DNA of 64,000 nucleotides from JAAUTS01 sp034440395. Its GTDB lineage: Bacteria; Verrucomicrobiota; Verrucomicrobiia; Methylacidiphilales; JAAUTS01. The notes beneath the pieces were generated by a model. The model ran no database searches. It had not been told where the DNA came from and saw only the letters and a list, made by a program, of their open reading frames with translations. A program made the position numbers and the translations under genes. Of this stretch, positions 43,912 to 53,002 are shown piece after piece. Location: contig JAWXBW010000067.1 of NCBI GenBank assembly GCA_034440395.1, positions 1 through 64,000 of the forward strand. Direction: 5' to 3'. Positions within the stretch are counted from its first letter, which is position 1, and the number at the start of each line of letters is the position of its first letter.

Positions 43912-44658
43912 CTATTTGTCTCCGCTATACTCGCTGAAGCAGCCTAGCACCAAATGATGTTGAGCGTTTTTAAAGCCTGCTTCCTTTAAGCTAGCCACGA
44001 CAGCCTCAGGCTCAATCATCATCTCCATCGTTTCCCAGTAATAGTGCATGAGATAGGTGGCGGGTTTGCTCCGAGTGATCAGTTGCGTCATCCATGGCAG
44101 GATGTATTTAAAGTAAATATTATGAACACCCAAGAGAAAGGCGTTATTTGGCTTTGTAACATCCATAATAAAAAGTTTTCCCCCAGGTTTAAGCACACGG
44201 TGGTATTCGTTAAAGGCTTGTTGCAAATTTTCCACATGCCGTAGAGCAAATCCCATCGTAACAAAGTCAAACTGGTTGTCGATTAGTGGCAATGCATCCG
44301 CGCACCCCTGTATATGGGTCGAGGAAAGGAGCTTACGCGATTCCGTTAACATCCCGTAGCTGGGCTCTAAGCAAGTTACATGGGCTGGCCCTCCTGCAAC
44401 TTCCGCTACAGCTCGAGCCGTGGGGCCTGTGCCTGAGGCGATGTCTAGACATTTCATGCCCGGCTTTAAGCCTCCACGTAATTTTAAAGCATTAATCCGA
44501 TACCAATGCCCACTACCGAAAAAACCCCACGAAGCTATACCTTCATAATGCGGAGCTGAGGCATCAAAGATACCACGTAAGAAGCGGGCTTTTTCTTCAC
44601 GTTCTTGATAGTGTTTCGATAGTACAGGGTGGGGATTAAGTACATTAACCTTATTCAT
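43912..44658 (-). CDS. UbiE-type SAM-dependent methyltransferase
   Basis: This 248-residue class I methyltransferase shows the SAM motif CLDIASGTGPTARAV (near 68-82), a second motif MGFALRHVENLQQAFNEYHRVLKPGG (near 130-155) and KLFIMDVTKP. The UbiE/COQ5 family methylates carbon of quinone or aromatic rings. In this setting ring methylation of an aryl head group is the natural guess. It follows the GT21-like gene by 6 bases in the operon. Confidence 0.8.
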   Translation of the reverse strand: MNKVNVLNPHPVLSKHYQEREEKARFLRGIFDASAPHYEGIASWGFFGSGHWYRINALKLRGGLKPGMKCLDIASGTGPTARAVAEVAGGPAHVTCLEPSYGMLTESRKLLSSTHIQGCADALPLIDNQFDFVTMGFALRHVENLQQAFNEYHRVLKPGGKLFIMDVTKPNNAFLLGVHNIYFKYILPWMTQLITRSKPATYLMHYYWETMEMMIEPEAVVASLKEAGFKNAQHHLVLGCFSEYSGDK

Positions 44659-44664
44659 AATTTT

Positions 44665-45819
44665 TTAATTCTCACCCAATCTTACAGAAGATGCTTTTGA
44701 TTTCCACCACTTTATATCATACCAGCTTACAGCGAGAGGAAACCAACAAAGAAGCCATGTTACAAAGCGCACGAAACTCCATAGTGGCGAGATCCAAAAA
44801 ACACTTAAGCCTGAGTATATATTTAACTTACGAAATAAATGCGTAACCCAACATGCCTCTAGTAGCAAAAGGAGGAGGAGAAATCCACCTAACATCCAAC
44901 CGCCCAAACCTAGAAGCCCTGCTAAAAGAGTAAGACCGAGTGGTTGAAGAAAAAATAAAGCAGTAAAGCCAGCGGGTTGACACCAACGCACCGTTTTCTG
45001 CCAACGGAAATAGTGGCACCAACTGAAGAACAGCCCCTCTTCCCCAGACTGCGTACACATGAGGCTACGACCCAAGCGCACTGGTTGCATTTTTTTTCCA
45101 AGAAAATAATCGTCCGCTATCTCCGCACCCAACTCATCCCACTTGACTCTTTCTTCAAAAACATCCTTACGAAAAAGTAGGCTGCCACCACAGGCGAAAT
45201 TTACTTCCTTTTTTCTAGATAATAAAGTCAGCCCTGGAAGTAGCTCTATATGGACAAATAAAGCATCTAGCCAATCCTCCGTTCTGCAAATTGTGGGGAT
45301 TAGATAAGCTTGCGTTTGCAGAGCCACTTGCGACTGCTCAAATTCATTCCGGATAATCTGCACCTCACCTAATGGAACTGTTATATCGGCATCACTCCAC
45401 CACCAAAGATTATGAGAAGCATGGGGAGCTAAGAGAGCCATGGCATCAATCTTAGGATTGGTATGTTTAGCTTCGTGCTCTAGCTGGTTGACGAATAGTT
45501 TTATACTTATTCCTGGTTGGCTACCTTCCCAAAAATTTACTTTATCACGCCAGAATGTTTCTTGATCTTGATGGACGAGAATCAATACCTCATCCCCCTG
45601 ACATAATTGTTTCACAAAACTTTCAAGGCTCTGCGCATAGCGTTGACAATCCGGTATGTTTTTTAGGGGAGGCAATGGCTTGAAAAGGCTAAGGGGTTCG
45701 AACGATGTTGAGGTCTGATCAAGACTTTTCGTATTCAAAAAAAGTGCCACCGACCAGCTTGCAATCAACCACCACACGACAGGAATAATAAGAAGCAAAA
45801 CAAAAAAGAAGATCAACAT
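44665..45819 (-). CDS. GT21 / HpnI-like membrane glycosyltransferase
   Basis: This 384-residue protein has one N-terminal and three to four C-terminal membrane helices around a cytosolic glycosyltransferase domain. WWWSDADITVP (D-x-D, near 140) and the ceramide glucosyltransferase-type residues around FACGGSLLFRK (near 210) and IADDYFLG (near 232) match the GT21 family, of which HpnI adds a sugar to hopanoids. Here no squalene cyclase is present, so a different lipid acceptor, most likely the polyene, is inferred. Eight bases separate it from the epimerase gene. Confidence 0.7.
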   Translation of the reverse strand: MLIFFFVLLLIIPVVWWLIASWSVALFLNTKSLDQTSTSFEPLSLFKPLPPLKNIPDCQRYAQSLESFVKQLCQGDEVLILVHQDQETFWRDKVNFWEGSQPGISIKLFVNQLEHEAKHTNPKIDAMALLAPHASHNLWWWSDADITVPLGEVQIIRNEFEQSQVALQTQAYLIPTICRTEDWLDALFVHIELLPGLTLLSRKKEVNFACGGSLLFRKDVFEERVKWDELGAEIADDYFLGKKMQPVRLGRSLMCTQSGEEGLFFSWCHYFRWQKTVRWCQPAGFTALFFLQPLGLTLLAGLLGLGGWMLGGFLLLLLLLEACWVTHLFRKLNIYSGLSVFWISPLWSFVRFVTWLLCWFPLAVSWYDIKWWKSKASSVRLGEN

Positions 45820-45826
45820 AACCCTA

Positions 45827-46843
45827 TCAACCTTTACTAAAAACAGGCTGCTCCAATTCCCGTTTCATTCGATAAGCTTCCAAAGTCCAATCTATGGTTT
45901 CAAGTAAAGGTCTTTGCGGTCGCCAGCTCAACTCTTGCTCTGCTTTGATGCCGTCAAAGAACTGGATGAACTTAGATTGCTGCGCAGTTTCCCAACAGAG
46001 ACGAGTGGAATTTAGTAGTCCTAGACTTTGTAAGCACTCGCTCCCTACCGCACAGGCAGCTATCAGGTGCCAAGGAACTTCAGCCTTAGGGCCAGGCAAA
46101 CCCGTTTGTTTCGCAAGTATATTCAAGAAATCCGTCAGCATTCTATTATGCTGACCTAAAACATAACGCTGCCCAGAACGACCGCGCTCAGCACAGGCGA
46201 TTAATCCAGTTGCTAAATCTCGAACATCCAAAAAATTCAAACCTGTATGAGACGAAAAAGTAAACTCTCCAGCCAGAAAATCACGAATGATCTGTCCCGT
46301 GGGCGTATTGTCCTCTTGCCCCAAGGGACAAGTCGGGTTAGCAATCACCACGGATAACCCTCTCTCTACCCAGCTTAAAGCAACCTTCTCCGCAAACCAT
46401 TTAGAGGCTTTATAAGGACGGCCCGAAGGTGCCAAGATAGGGAAAGAAGCTTCACTCGCTCCACCCTTCTTACGGGCCAATATACCGGCTGAACTAACAT
46501 GAACCACCTTGGAAACCTTAGCACGGTGAGCCGCCTCTAAAATATTTTCTGTCCCGGTGACATTTACCTGCATTAAGTTCTTTTTATTCTGACGGCCAAA
46601 GGCGTAAATCCCAGCAATATGGTAGAGCGTTTCTACGTTTTTGACCGCATGATCCAGAGAGGCTTGATCAGACAAATCACCTTTAAAGCAAGTGACATCG
46701 TCACCAAAAAGGTCGTGGGCTTTTTCCTCGCTTCTGACTAAGACTCTGACTGTTTCTCCCCGAGCCAACAGGGTGCGAACAAGATAGCGTCCGATAAAAC
46801 CAGTTGCACCTGTCACTAAAGTTTGCGATTTTGATACCATCAA
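45827..46843 (-). CDS. HpnA-like NAD-dependent sugar epimerase/dehydratase
   Basis: This 338-residue extended SDR protein has the NAD-binding GATGFIGRY (near 11-19), the catalytic YKAS-K pattern (RPYKASKW, near 148) and NPTCPLGQEDNTPTGQIIRDF, which follows the hopanoid-associated sugar epimerase HpnA. Such enzymes interconvert or reduce sugar nucleotides or lipid-bound sugars. It is the first gene of the minus-strand operon, divergent from the lipoprotein gene by 102 bases. The pairing with an HpnI-like transferase and a deacetylase parallels the hopanoid side-chain pathway. Confidence 0.75.
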   Translation of the reverse strand: MMVSKSQTLVTGATGFIGRYLVRTLLARGETVRVLVRSEEKAHDLFGDDVTCFKGDLSDQASLDHAVKNVETLYHIAGIYAFGRQNKKNLMQVNVTGTENILEAAHRAKVSKVVHVSSAGILARKKGGASEASFPILAPSGRPYKASKWFAEKVALSWVERGLSVVIANPTCPLGQEDNTPTGQIIRDFLAGEFTFSSHTGLNFLDVRDLATGLIACAERGRSGQRYVLGQHNRMLTDFLNILAKQTGLPGPKAEVPWHLIAACAVGSECLQSLGLLNSTRLCWETAQQSKFIQFFDGIKAEQELSWRPQRPLLETIDWTLEAYRMKRELEQPVFSKG

Positions 46844-46945
46844 AATTACTATGGCTAGCTAGATTATCGATGAAAGATTTATTATTCAGATTAGCTTAGA
46901 TTTCCTATCATCTTGTTTGCTAGGATTTAAATAACTCCTTTTATT

Positions 46946-47797
46946 ATGTTCGCCTACTTAATATCGTTACCCACTCGATTTTATTTTTATATAAAATTAA
47001 CCACTCTCCCATTAAAAATATCTGCTGCCCTAGCTTGTCTATTTATTTTTTTGTCAGGCTGCGCCCACCAGTTGCCCACTGGCAGCTCTTCGGCACCGTT
47101 CACGTGGAGTACGGATCGTTTTTCATTTGCTAACGAAACTGTTTGGATCTACGACGCACCACCCGTCTTGAATAAAGCTGATTCGGATCAGAAGGCACAG
47201 ACATACAGTCGACGTTGCTTTGTCATGGCGCGCGCAGCCTTGCAGTTCCGTAAGTTTGCGCGCTTTGATCCAACTTTAGCGCCGATTTCTGGTCTTGAAT
47301 TAAGTAAGCGAATTAGGCAAGTAAGTTCTAAACCTGTCTGGGAAGAAGAACTCTCTTATGACAAAAAAATCGTTTTCCCTGCCAGTAAAAATCTTTTTAA
47401 TTTTAGCCAGCAACATCAATCTTTACTGCAAAAAAATATCGGGGCTGGTTGGCCTATATACTTTCGCCTAGGTAATATGGCTATGCCTTTTCCCGTTAGT
47501 CGTGCCCACCAAGCACGCACAGCGGACGAGTTACGACAGATGATTCAAAATAAACAACCCGCCGTTCTTTGGCTAACTCGTTTCCCTTCCTTGGCCATCA
47601 ACCACACTGTTCTGGTTTACGCACTACGACAGAATGAAGCTGTCTGGGAGTTCGAAGTTTATGATCCTAACTATACGGACGGCCCAAAGCGTTTAAATTA
47701 TGATCCTCAAACGAACGTTTTTTCTTACCAAAAAACTTTTTATTTTAAAGGTGGGCCCATCACTGCCCGCACAGTTTACTGGAGTCATTTGCAGTGA
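46946..47797 (+). CDS. Papain-like lipoprotein of the polyene cluster
   Basis: The 283-residue protein has an N-terminal hydrophobic segment with a lipobox LSGC (Cys near residue 39). A candidate papain-type triad is visible: RRC (near 93), NHTVLVY (His near 222) and YDPNY (Asp near 240), in the order Cys, His, Asp; the fold is probably papain- or transglutaminase-like, and acyltransferase activity is as possible as proteolysis. It opens the plus-strand operon and its stop overlaps the ketosynthase start (ATGA), so it is translationally coupled to it. I know of no established role for it. Confidence 0.65.
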   Translation: MFAYLISLPTRFYFYIKLTTLPLKISAALACLFIFLSGCAHQLPTGSSSAPFTWSTDRFSFANETVWIYDAPPVLNKADSDQKAQTYSRRCFVMARAALQFRKFARFDPTLAPISGLELSKRIRQVSSKPVWEEELSYDKKIVFPASKNLFNFSQQHQSLLQKNIGAGWPIYFRLGNMAMPFPVSRAHQARTADELRQMIQNKQPAVLWLTRFPSLAINHTVLVYALRQNEAVWEFEVYDPNYTDGPKRLNYDPQTNVFSYQKTFYFKGGPITARTVYWSHLQ

Positions 47798-48984
47798 GTT
47801 TTGAAAAAGTTGTCGTTACGGGTCTAGGTGCCGTGAGCCCGCTAGGATTTGATCTACCCAGCACATGGACAGCTTTATCCTCAGGTGGAGGAAAACGTCA
47901 AAGGATAGATCTTTTTGCTACGGAAGGTTGCCGCTGTCAAGAGGGAGCTCAGGCTATTTTGACTGCTTCAAAAGAGTCGCGTCGTATCAGTCGTGCCAGT
48001 CGCATGGCCTGCTCTGCTGCGCATGAAGCTCTACTGCAATCAGGCTTGTTAGGTTCAGAGAGGGCTAGGCGCGCGCCACTTACTATAAGCACCACAGGCG
48101 GTTCCATGGAATGGGGGGAATCCTTTGTACGGGGCACTTTAGAAGGAAAACGTGGGGCACTACTAGCTTCCATCGCACGCTACCAGCCCCAACAACAGGT
48201 ACAGGATATATGTGAGCACCTCGACTTAGCTGGTCCTAGAACCATCATTGGCAATGCCTGCGCCAGTGGGGCGAATGCCATCGGACATGGGTTTGATTTA
48301 ATCCGCTCAGGAAGTGCCGATTGTGTAATAACTGGAGGCTATGAAGCCTTAACGGAATTAATTTTTATGGGCTTTGACTGCTTACAAGCTTTAAGCCTAG
48401 AGGCTTGTCGTCCTTTTGATGAAACGAGAGACGGCCTCATGCTAGGCGAAGGTGCGGCGTTTCTTATTCTGGAATCTGAGACAGCAGCCTTAGCTCGTGG
48501 AGCTAAGATTCTAGGTCGCATACACGGCTATGGCCACAGCACGGACTTACTACACCTGACCCAGCCTGAACCGACGGGGAAAGCTCTAGTCCTTGCCATA
48601 CGCGAAGCACTGCAAGCTAGTGGCCTCTCTTTAAATAAAATCTCTTACATCAACGCCCACGGCACAGGCACACCAATGAACGATGGGGCAGAGGCTTTAG
48701 CTTACACCGAGGTATTCGGCTCCCAGCTACCTGAGATAGCGGTCAGCTCAACGAAGGCCGCCATCGGGCACACCCTCGGTGCAGCTGGATGTTTAGAGGC
48801 GGTTTTTGCGTTGTTAGCTGCCCGAGATTTGCTAGCTCCTCCCCAATTAAATAATCGAGAACCTCTTTCTATCATGGCAGCTAGTTTAAAAAAATGCGCT
48901 CACCCCTTACCCGCTAACTCAGCCGTGATGAGTGTTAACTTAGGCTTTGGCGGGTCAAATGCGGCCTTAGTTTTAAGCTCATGA
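47794..48984 (+). CDS. Beta-ketoacyl-ACP synthase (KS alpha of aryl-polyene type)
   Basis: This 396-residue thiolase-fold enzyme has the catalytic Cys in NACASGAN (near 155), and the two His in NAHGTGTPMND (near 287) and IGHTLGAAG (near 326), so it is competent for Claisen condensation with malonyl-ACP. Family FabF; together with the next gene it forms the heterodimer-like pair typical of aryl-polyene and type II polyketide systems. The operon order lipoprotein-KS-KS-like-ACP-FAD-acyltransferase-dehydratase is packed with four-base overlaps. Confidence 0.93.
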   Translation: MSFEKVVVTGLGAVSPLGFDLPSTWTALSSGGGKRQRIDLFATEGCRCQEGAQAILTASKESRRISRASRMACSAAHEALLQSGLLGSERARRAPLTISTTGGSMEWGESFVRGTLEGKRGALLASIARYQPQQQVQDICEHLDLAGPRTIIGNACASGANAIGHGFDLIRSGSADCVITGGYEALTELIFMGFDCLQALSLEACRPFDETRDGLMLGEGAAFLILESETAALARGAKILGRIHGYGHSTDLLHLTQPEPTGKALVLAIREALQASGLSLNKISYINAHGTGTPMNDGAEALAYTEVFGSQLPEIAVSSTKAAIGHTLGAAGCLEAVFALLAARDLLAPPQLNNREPLSIMAASLKKCAHPLPANSAVMSVNLGFGGSNAALVLSS

Positions 48985-49961
48985 TTTCTTTACCGAATTT
49001 ACATGTTTTAGGCACAGGAGCCGTAAGCCCAGCAGGACTATCTACGGAATCTTTACTTTTAGATCCTGAACCTCCTTTAAATCAGGAAGCACTGTTAAGT
49101 CAGCCTGAAAAAAAATTTAGCGTTCGTAAGGTAGATTTTAAACATCAGAAATTTATCCGCTGGCAACAAGAACCTAGATTGCGGCGCGCCAGTCCCTTAG
49201 CCCTATTTTTAATGGAAGCCGCCTCCCAAGCTTTAGAAAAATGTCCCGAGCTCGATCGCTCACGATTAGGACTGGTTTGTGCTCTAGGAACTGGCAGTAT
49301 TTCTTACAGTCGCCGATTTTACACGGATACGCTCAAACGTGGCCGGCGTTTTGCCAGTCCTGCGCTTTTCCCTGAGACGGTTTACAATTCTCCCGTTAGT
49401 CATGTAGCGTCAATCCTAGGGATCGACCAAGCGTGTTACTCCCTTGTTGGTGATGAAAGTGCTTGGGTGGAAGCTCTCCGCGTGGCTCAAGTATGGCTAG
49501 CTCTCGGTAAAGTAAGCCGTGTCTTAGTCCTAGCGGGCGAAGAGTTAGATGTTTTAACCCTAGAGGCTTACTATCGCATGCGATGGCTGCGTAATGAAGT
49601 TGTCCCAAGTGAAGGCGCTGGCGCATTACTCGTGCAAGCCGCTAACAACTCTGAGACCTACCTCCAGCCCGATACCTCAACTCTACCCTTTCGCAGCCGG
49701 GCATCCCACTTTGAAGCGTGGAAGGCCATGACGACCTTACCTCTGGGAAACTCCCTCCTCGTTCTACCAGGAAATGTCGTGCCTGCCTCACAGGCTAAAA
49801 CATGGAGTCCGCATCTTCCCCGCTCGGGTCCAGATTGGGGCGCGGCCTTTACGGCATCATCAAGTTGGGCCAGCCTACAAATGATCCAAGCCAAATGTTC
49901 AGGTACCCTTTTAGTTCCAGGTTTCAACAGCGCAATCAGCCGTATTCTATTCAAGAATTAA
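48981..49961 (+). CDS. Catalytically inactive ketosynthase partner (KS beta / chain-length factor)
   Basis: This 326-residue protein has the thiolase-fold ketosynthase architecture, but the Cys nucleophile site reads GDESAWVEALRV with no cysteine, and the two active-site histidine motifs are not recognisable; it is also about 70 residues shorter than the partner. It overlaps the upstream KS by ATGA. This mirrors KS/chain-length-factor heterodimers, where the second subunit fixes chain length. Its stop is 115 bases before the ACP gene, the largest gap in the operon. Confidence 0.8.
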   Translation: MISLPNLHVLGTGAVSPAGLSTESLLLDPEPPLNQEALLSQPEKKFSVRKVDFKHQKFIRWQQEPRLRRASPLALFLMEAASQALEKCPELDRSRLGLVCALGTGSISYSRRFYTDTLKRGRRFASPALFPETVYNSPVSHVASILGIDQACYSLVGDESAWVEALRVAQVWLALGKVSRVLVLAGEELDVLTLEAYYRMRWLRNEVVPSEGAGALLVQAANNSETYLQPDTSTLPFRSRASHFEAWKAMTTLPLGNSLLVLPGNVVPASQAKTWSPHLPRSGPDWGAAFTASSSWASLQMIQAKCSGTLLVPGFNSAISRILFKN

Positions 49962-50076
49962 TAGTCTATTTTCTTTTATTCTTAAATGTGAACAACATGT
50001 CTAAGAACTAAACAAGAGATAGCTAAATTTAGTTGTTTTACACTTTATCCCCAGCTAATCTTAAAAATTCTTACCT

Positions 50077-50343
50077 ATGGAAAAAGTTACTTTAGACCGC
50101 ATTAGACAATTAATTGTAGAGAATTGTATGCTTAAAGTCGCCTCCGAATCTATCGGAGAGGAAACCCTTTTGTTCGGCCCCGAAGGTTTAGGTCTAGATT
50201 CTATCGACGCCTTACAGCTCACTCTTGGTATTGAAAGCACCTTTAATACGCCAATCAAAGACCCTAAACTTGCTATTCAGATCTTACGGACTCCTGGAAC
50301 CATTAAACATTGGGTTATACGTCAACTGGAATTCAACGCATGA
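50077..50343 (+). CDS. Acyl carrier protein
   Basis: This 88-residue protein has the phosphopantetheine site GLGLDSIDALQL, with Ser42 as the attachment serine, and the usual helical bundle. It carries the growing polyene as a thioester for the neighbouring KS pair. It differs from the primary-metabolism AcpP in length and in the basic, non-canonical N-terminus, and its stop overlaps the FAD oxidoreductase start (ATGA). Confidence 0.9.
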   Translation: MEKVTLDRIRQLIVENCMLKVASESIGEETLLFGPEGLGLDSIDALQLTLGIESTFNTPIKDPKLAIQILRTPGTIKHWVIRQLEFNA

Positions 50344-51632
50344 ACCCAAACTGGGATACGATTGTCATAGGGGGCGGACCAGCTGGCAGCACCACGGCTG
50401 GACTACTCTCCAAGGGCGGGCAGAAAGTTTTACTACTCGAAAAAGATACGTTTCCACGCTTCCACATTGGCGAATCTCTGATCCCCTACGGTAACGACGT
50501 GCTGCATGAACTCGGCGTGTGGAGTAAGTTAGAGCAAACGGGATTCATGCCAAAATTAGGAGCAGAATTTACGTTAGGCAACGCCGCAGGATTCCAGCGC
50601 TACTGGTTTGGGAAAAATCTAGCACCACGCTACGCTAAGACGTTTCAAGTCGAGCGCGCTAAGTTTGATCATATCCTCCTGCAACATGCCGAAGAACAAG
50701 GAACCACTGTTCTGCAACTTGCTAAAATGACAAGTGTAGAGGTGGACTCAAAAGGCGTAACGGTTGCCTATGACCACGAAGGAGCCAGCCATAAGGCCAA
50801 AGCCCGCTGGATCGTGGATGGGAGCGGTCGGACCTCCGTTTTAGGCCAAGCTTTAAAAGTGCCTAGAAGTGACCTAGGAATGCCCAAGAAAATCGCCGTT
50901 TTTTCCCATTTCCGTGATGTGTTGCGTAATGACGGGGATGCTGGCGGGCACATTACGATCGTGCGCTTAGAGCACGGCTGGTTTTGGTTTATCCCTCTGG
51001 ATAAGGATAAGACTTCAGTCGGTCTAGTGCAGACCATTTCATCCCTCAAATCCCAGAAGTTAAAACCAGAGGAAAGCTTTCAACATGCCGTAGAAAATAA
51101 TACGGAAATACGGTTTCGTATGAAAAATGCCGAACGCTTAGAAGCTTTCCGCACCGAGGCAGACTACACCTTCCGCCATAATGTAGCCTCTGGAAATCGC
51201 TGGTTATTAGCCGGAGACGCAGCAGGCTTCATTGATCCTATATTTTCCTCTGGCGTGATGGTGGCTCTACGTTCTAGCCAACTAGCTGCTAGAGCCATAC
51301 TAAAAGCAGATGCTCAGGGTCGTGGTCTCTCTGGATTTGAACAATGGAATTACACCCGCCGTGTTAAAAAAATGACCAGTGTTTTTTTAGACATGATCCG
51401 CATGTTCTATGATCGAAATGCCTTTGAAGTTTTTATGGGACCTAACCCGAGATTAGATATGCCTCGAGCTGTGCTTAACTTAGTTGCGGGCAATACTGAC
51501 TTAACGTGGGATTTGCAATGGAGAGTCTGGGTTTTTTACACCATGTGCAAATTACAAAAATATATCAAACTTGCCCCCCGCCTAAGTTTTGCAGAATCCC
51601 CTCGCAGGCCAAAACCAGTGCTGACTACTTAA
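50340..51632 (+). CDS. FAD-dependent oxidoreductase, flavin halogenase-like
   Basis: From ATG 50340 (430 residues; an earlier ATG at 50310 lies inside the ACP gene) the protein opens with the dinucleotide motif GGGPAGSTTAG (near 12), has the FHIGESL segment, LLAGDAAGFIDPIFSSGV near 300, and the GWFWFIPL sequence resembling the flavin-dependent halogenase WxWxIP signature. Relatives halogenate, hydroxylate or dehydrogenate aromatic or acyl-carrier-bound substrates. Xanthomonadin-type polyene clusters contain similar enzymes. Which reaction is run here is not determined. Confidence 0.85.
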   Translation: MNPNWDTIVIGGGPAGSTTAGLLSKGGQKVLLLEKDTFPRFHIGESLIPYGNDVLHELGVWSKLEQTGFMPKLGAEFTLGNAAGFQRYWFGKNLAPRYAKTFQVERAKFDHILLQHAEEQGTTVLQLAKMTSVEVDSKGVTVAYDHEGASHKAKARWIVDGSGRTSVLGQALKVPRSDLGMPKKIAVFSHFRDVLRNDGDAGGHITIVRLEHGWFWFIPLDKDKTSVGLVQTISSLKSQKLKPEESFQHAVENNTEIRFRMKNAERLEAFRTEADYTFRHNVASGNRWLLAGDAAGFIDPIFSSGVMVALRSSQLAARAILKADAQGRGLSGFEQWNYTRRVKKMTSVFLDMIRMFYDRNAFEVFMGPNPRLDMPRAVLNLVAGNTDLTWDLQWRVWVFYTMCKLQKYIKLAPRLSFAESPRRPKPVLTT

Positions 51633-51707
51633 GCCACGGGGCAGCTCACTAAGGCAAGTTCACCTGCAGCATTTTTCTAAATTTAAGTTTATAACTAATA
51701 ATCTCTC

Positions 51708-52589
51708 ATGACTTCCCACGTCTCTCAACGCACCTATTGCGCTAGTTGGTTTTCTTTTCTCTCAGCTTTAGCTCGTTACCTACCTCGTCCCCTCATTCAC
51801 TGGGTAGCGGTACTTTTTGGATATTTCTACGGTTTCACCCATCCAGAAAAAGCGTCCGTTATTCGGAAAAATTTCCTCTTACTTGCTACTTCCCATCCAC
51901 CCAGTCCGGGAAAAATTTATGCTGAATTTGCCCGCGTTTTAGCTGATTATTTTTATCTGGCTTCCCGTCCAGCTTCTGCAGCCATTTCGTTGGTTGATGA
52001 ACGCCATGGATTTGCCAACTTACAACCACCTCTTCGTGGAGAACATGGTGCCTTGTTGTTAATGCCACACCTCAGTTTCTTTGAAATTGGTGGGGTCATC
52101 ATGCAAGATCTAGGCCATCCTATGGTAGCCTTAACTAAGGCCGAACCCTCCCCTGAGCTCACCACGTGGCGCGCCAACTACCGACTACGTTGGGGAATTG
52201 AAACGATCGAAGTGGGTCAGGATCAATTTCAATTTCTGCAAATTGTTAAACTCCTAGAGGCTGGCAGATTCGTCGGTGCTCTTTTTGATCGACCTCATCC
52301 TACCCAAAGCTATGCCGCACAGGTGCCTGGTGGAACATTACACTGCTCAAGCGGCATTTTACTCCTAGCCCTGCTTTCCAAGTGCCCCATCATTCCGGTA
52401 ACCGTTATCCGTAAATCAAATAACCTTTACCGTTTAGATGCTTTAAGTCCTATCTTTGTGGAAAAAAAAGGGACAACAGCAGAAACCCTACAGTTTTACA
52501 CTCAGCATTTAGTAGATGTCCTCTGGCCAACCATAAACCAATATCCCGAACAGTGGTTTCAGTTTGCTAGCTTGGAAGTTAAATCATGA
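51708..52589 (+). CDS. LpxL/HtrB-type lipid acyltransferase
   Basis: This 293-residue protein belongs to the lauroyl/myristoyl acyltransferase family; the HX4E site reads HLSFFE (His near 120), with the GALFDRPHPTQ segment near 190 in the usual place. Such enzymes transfer an acyl group from ACP to a lipid or glycolipid at the inner membrane. In aryl-polyene clusters the analogous protein links the polyene to its lipid carrier. Its stop overlaps the dehydratase start (ATGA). Confidence 0.87.
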   Translation: MTSHVSQRTYCASWFSFLSALARYLPRPLIHWVAVLFGYFYGFTHPEKASVIRKNFLLLATSHPPSPGKIYAEFARVLADYFYLASRPASAAISLVDERHGFANLQPPLRGEHGALLLMPHLSFFEIGGVIMQDLGHPMVALTKAEPSPELTTWRANYRLRWGIETIEVGQDQFQFLQIVKLLEAGRFVGALFDRPHPTQSYAAQVPGGTLHCSSGILLLALLSKCPIIPVTVIRKSNNLYRLDALSPIFVEKKGTTAETLQFYTQHLVDVLWPTINQYPEQWFQFASLEVKS

Positions 52590-53002
52590 TCTCCGCTCAC
52601 ACTCCCCATGGTTCAGGATTTTCCTTCATTGATTCTTTTCAATTATCTGATGACATCCAATCCATCATCGCTCGTAAACGGTTAGATCCTTCCATGCCAT
52701 TTTTTGCCGATCATTTTCCAGAGCAACCTCTCATGCCTGGAGTTCTTTTAATTGAATCCGCGGCTCAAGCCTGCGGCATTCTGTGGGGGGCTCTGGCCGC
52801 TGAGGAAAAAAATCAACTCACCATGCTCGCCCAAGTTCAACAATTCAAAATCAAAAAAACCGTTTTCCCTAATGAACACCTAGACATCCAAGCCACTCTG
52901 CAACGTGATTTCGGATCCCTAGCTCAGTTTGAAGTCTCGTTATCCGTTCAATCTGTTGAAGTCGCTACTGGAATTTTAGTATTAGGCCGGAAAACTAGCT
53001 AA
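52586..53002 (+). CDS. FabZ-like 3-hydroxyacyl-ACP dehydratase
   Basis: This 138-residue hot-dog protein has the FabZ/FabA signature: DHFPEQPLMPGVLLIE (His near 43, Glu near 57) and AAQACG, the standard dehydratase pair. It removes water from the 3-hydroxyacyl intermediate in each polyene extension round. There is no ketoreductase next to it; reduction would need a FabG from elsewhere. The 3' end overlaps that of the AMP-ligase by 21 bases on the other strand. Confidence 0.85.
   Translation: MISAHTPHGSGFSFIDSFQLSDDIQSIIARKRLDPSMPFFADHFPEQPLMPGVLLIESAAQACGILWGALAAEEKNQLTMLAQVQQFKIKKTVFPNEHLDIQATLQRDFGSLAQFEVSLSVQSVEVATGILVLGRKTS

Noticed and set aside
43912..46843. Hopanoid biosynthesis cluster
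   Set aside because: Only HpnA/HpnI-like genes are present; no squalene-hopene cyclase or HpnH. The ketosynthase, ACP and AMP-ligase genes favour a polyene.
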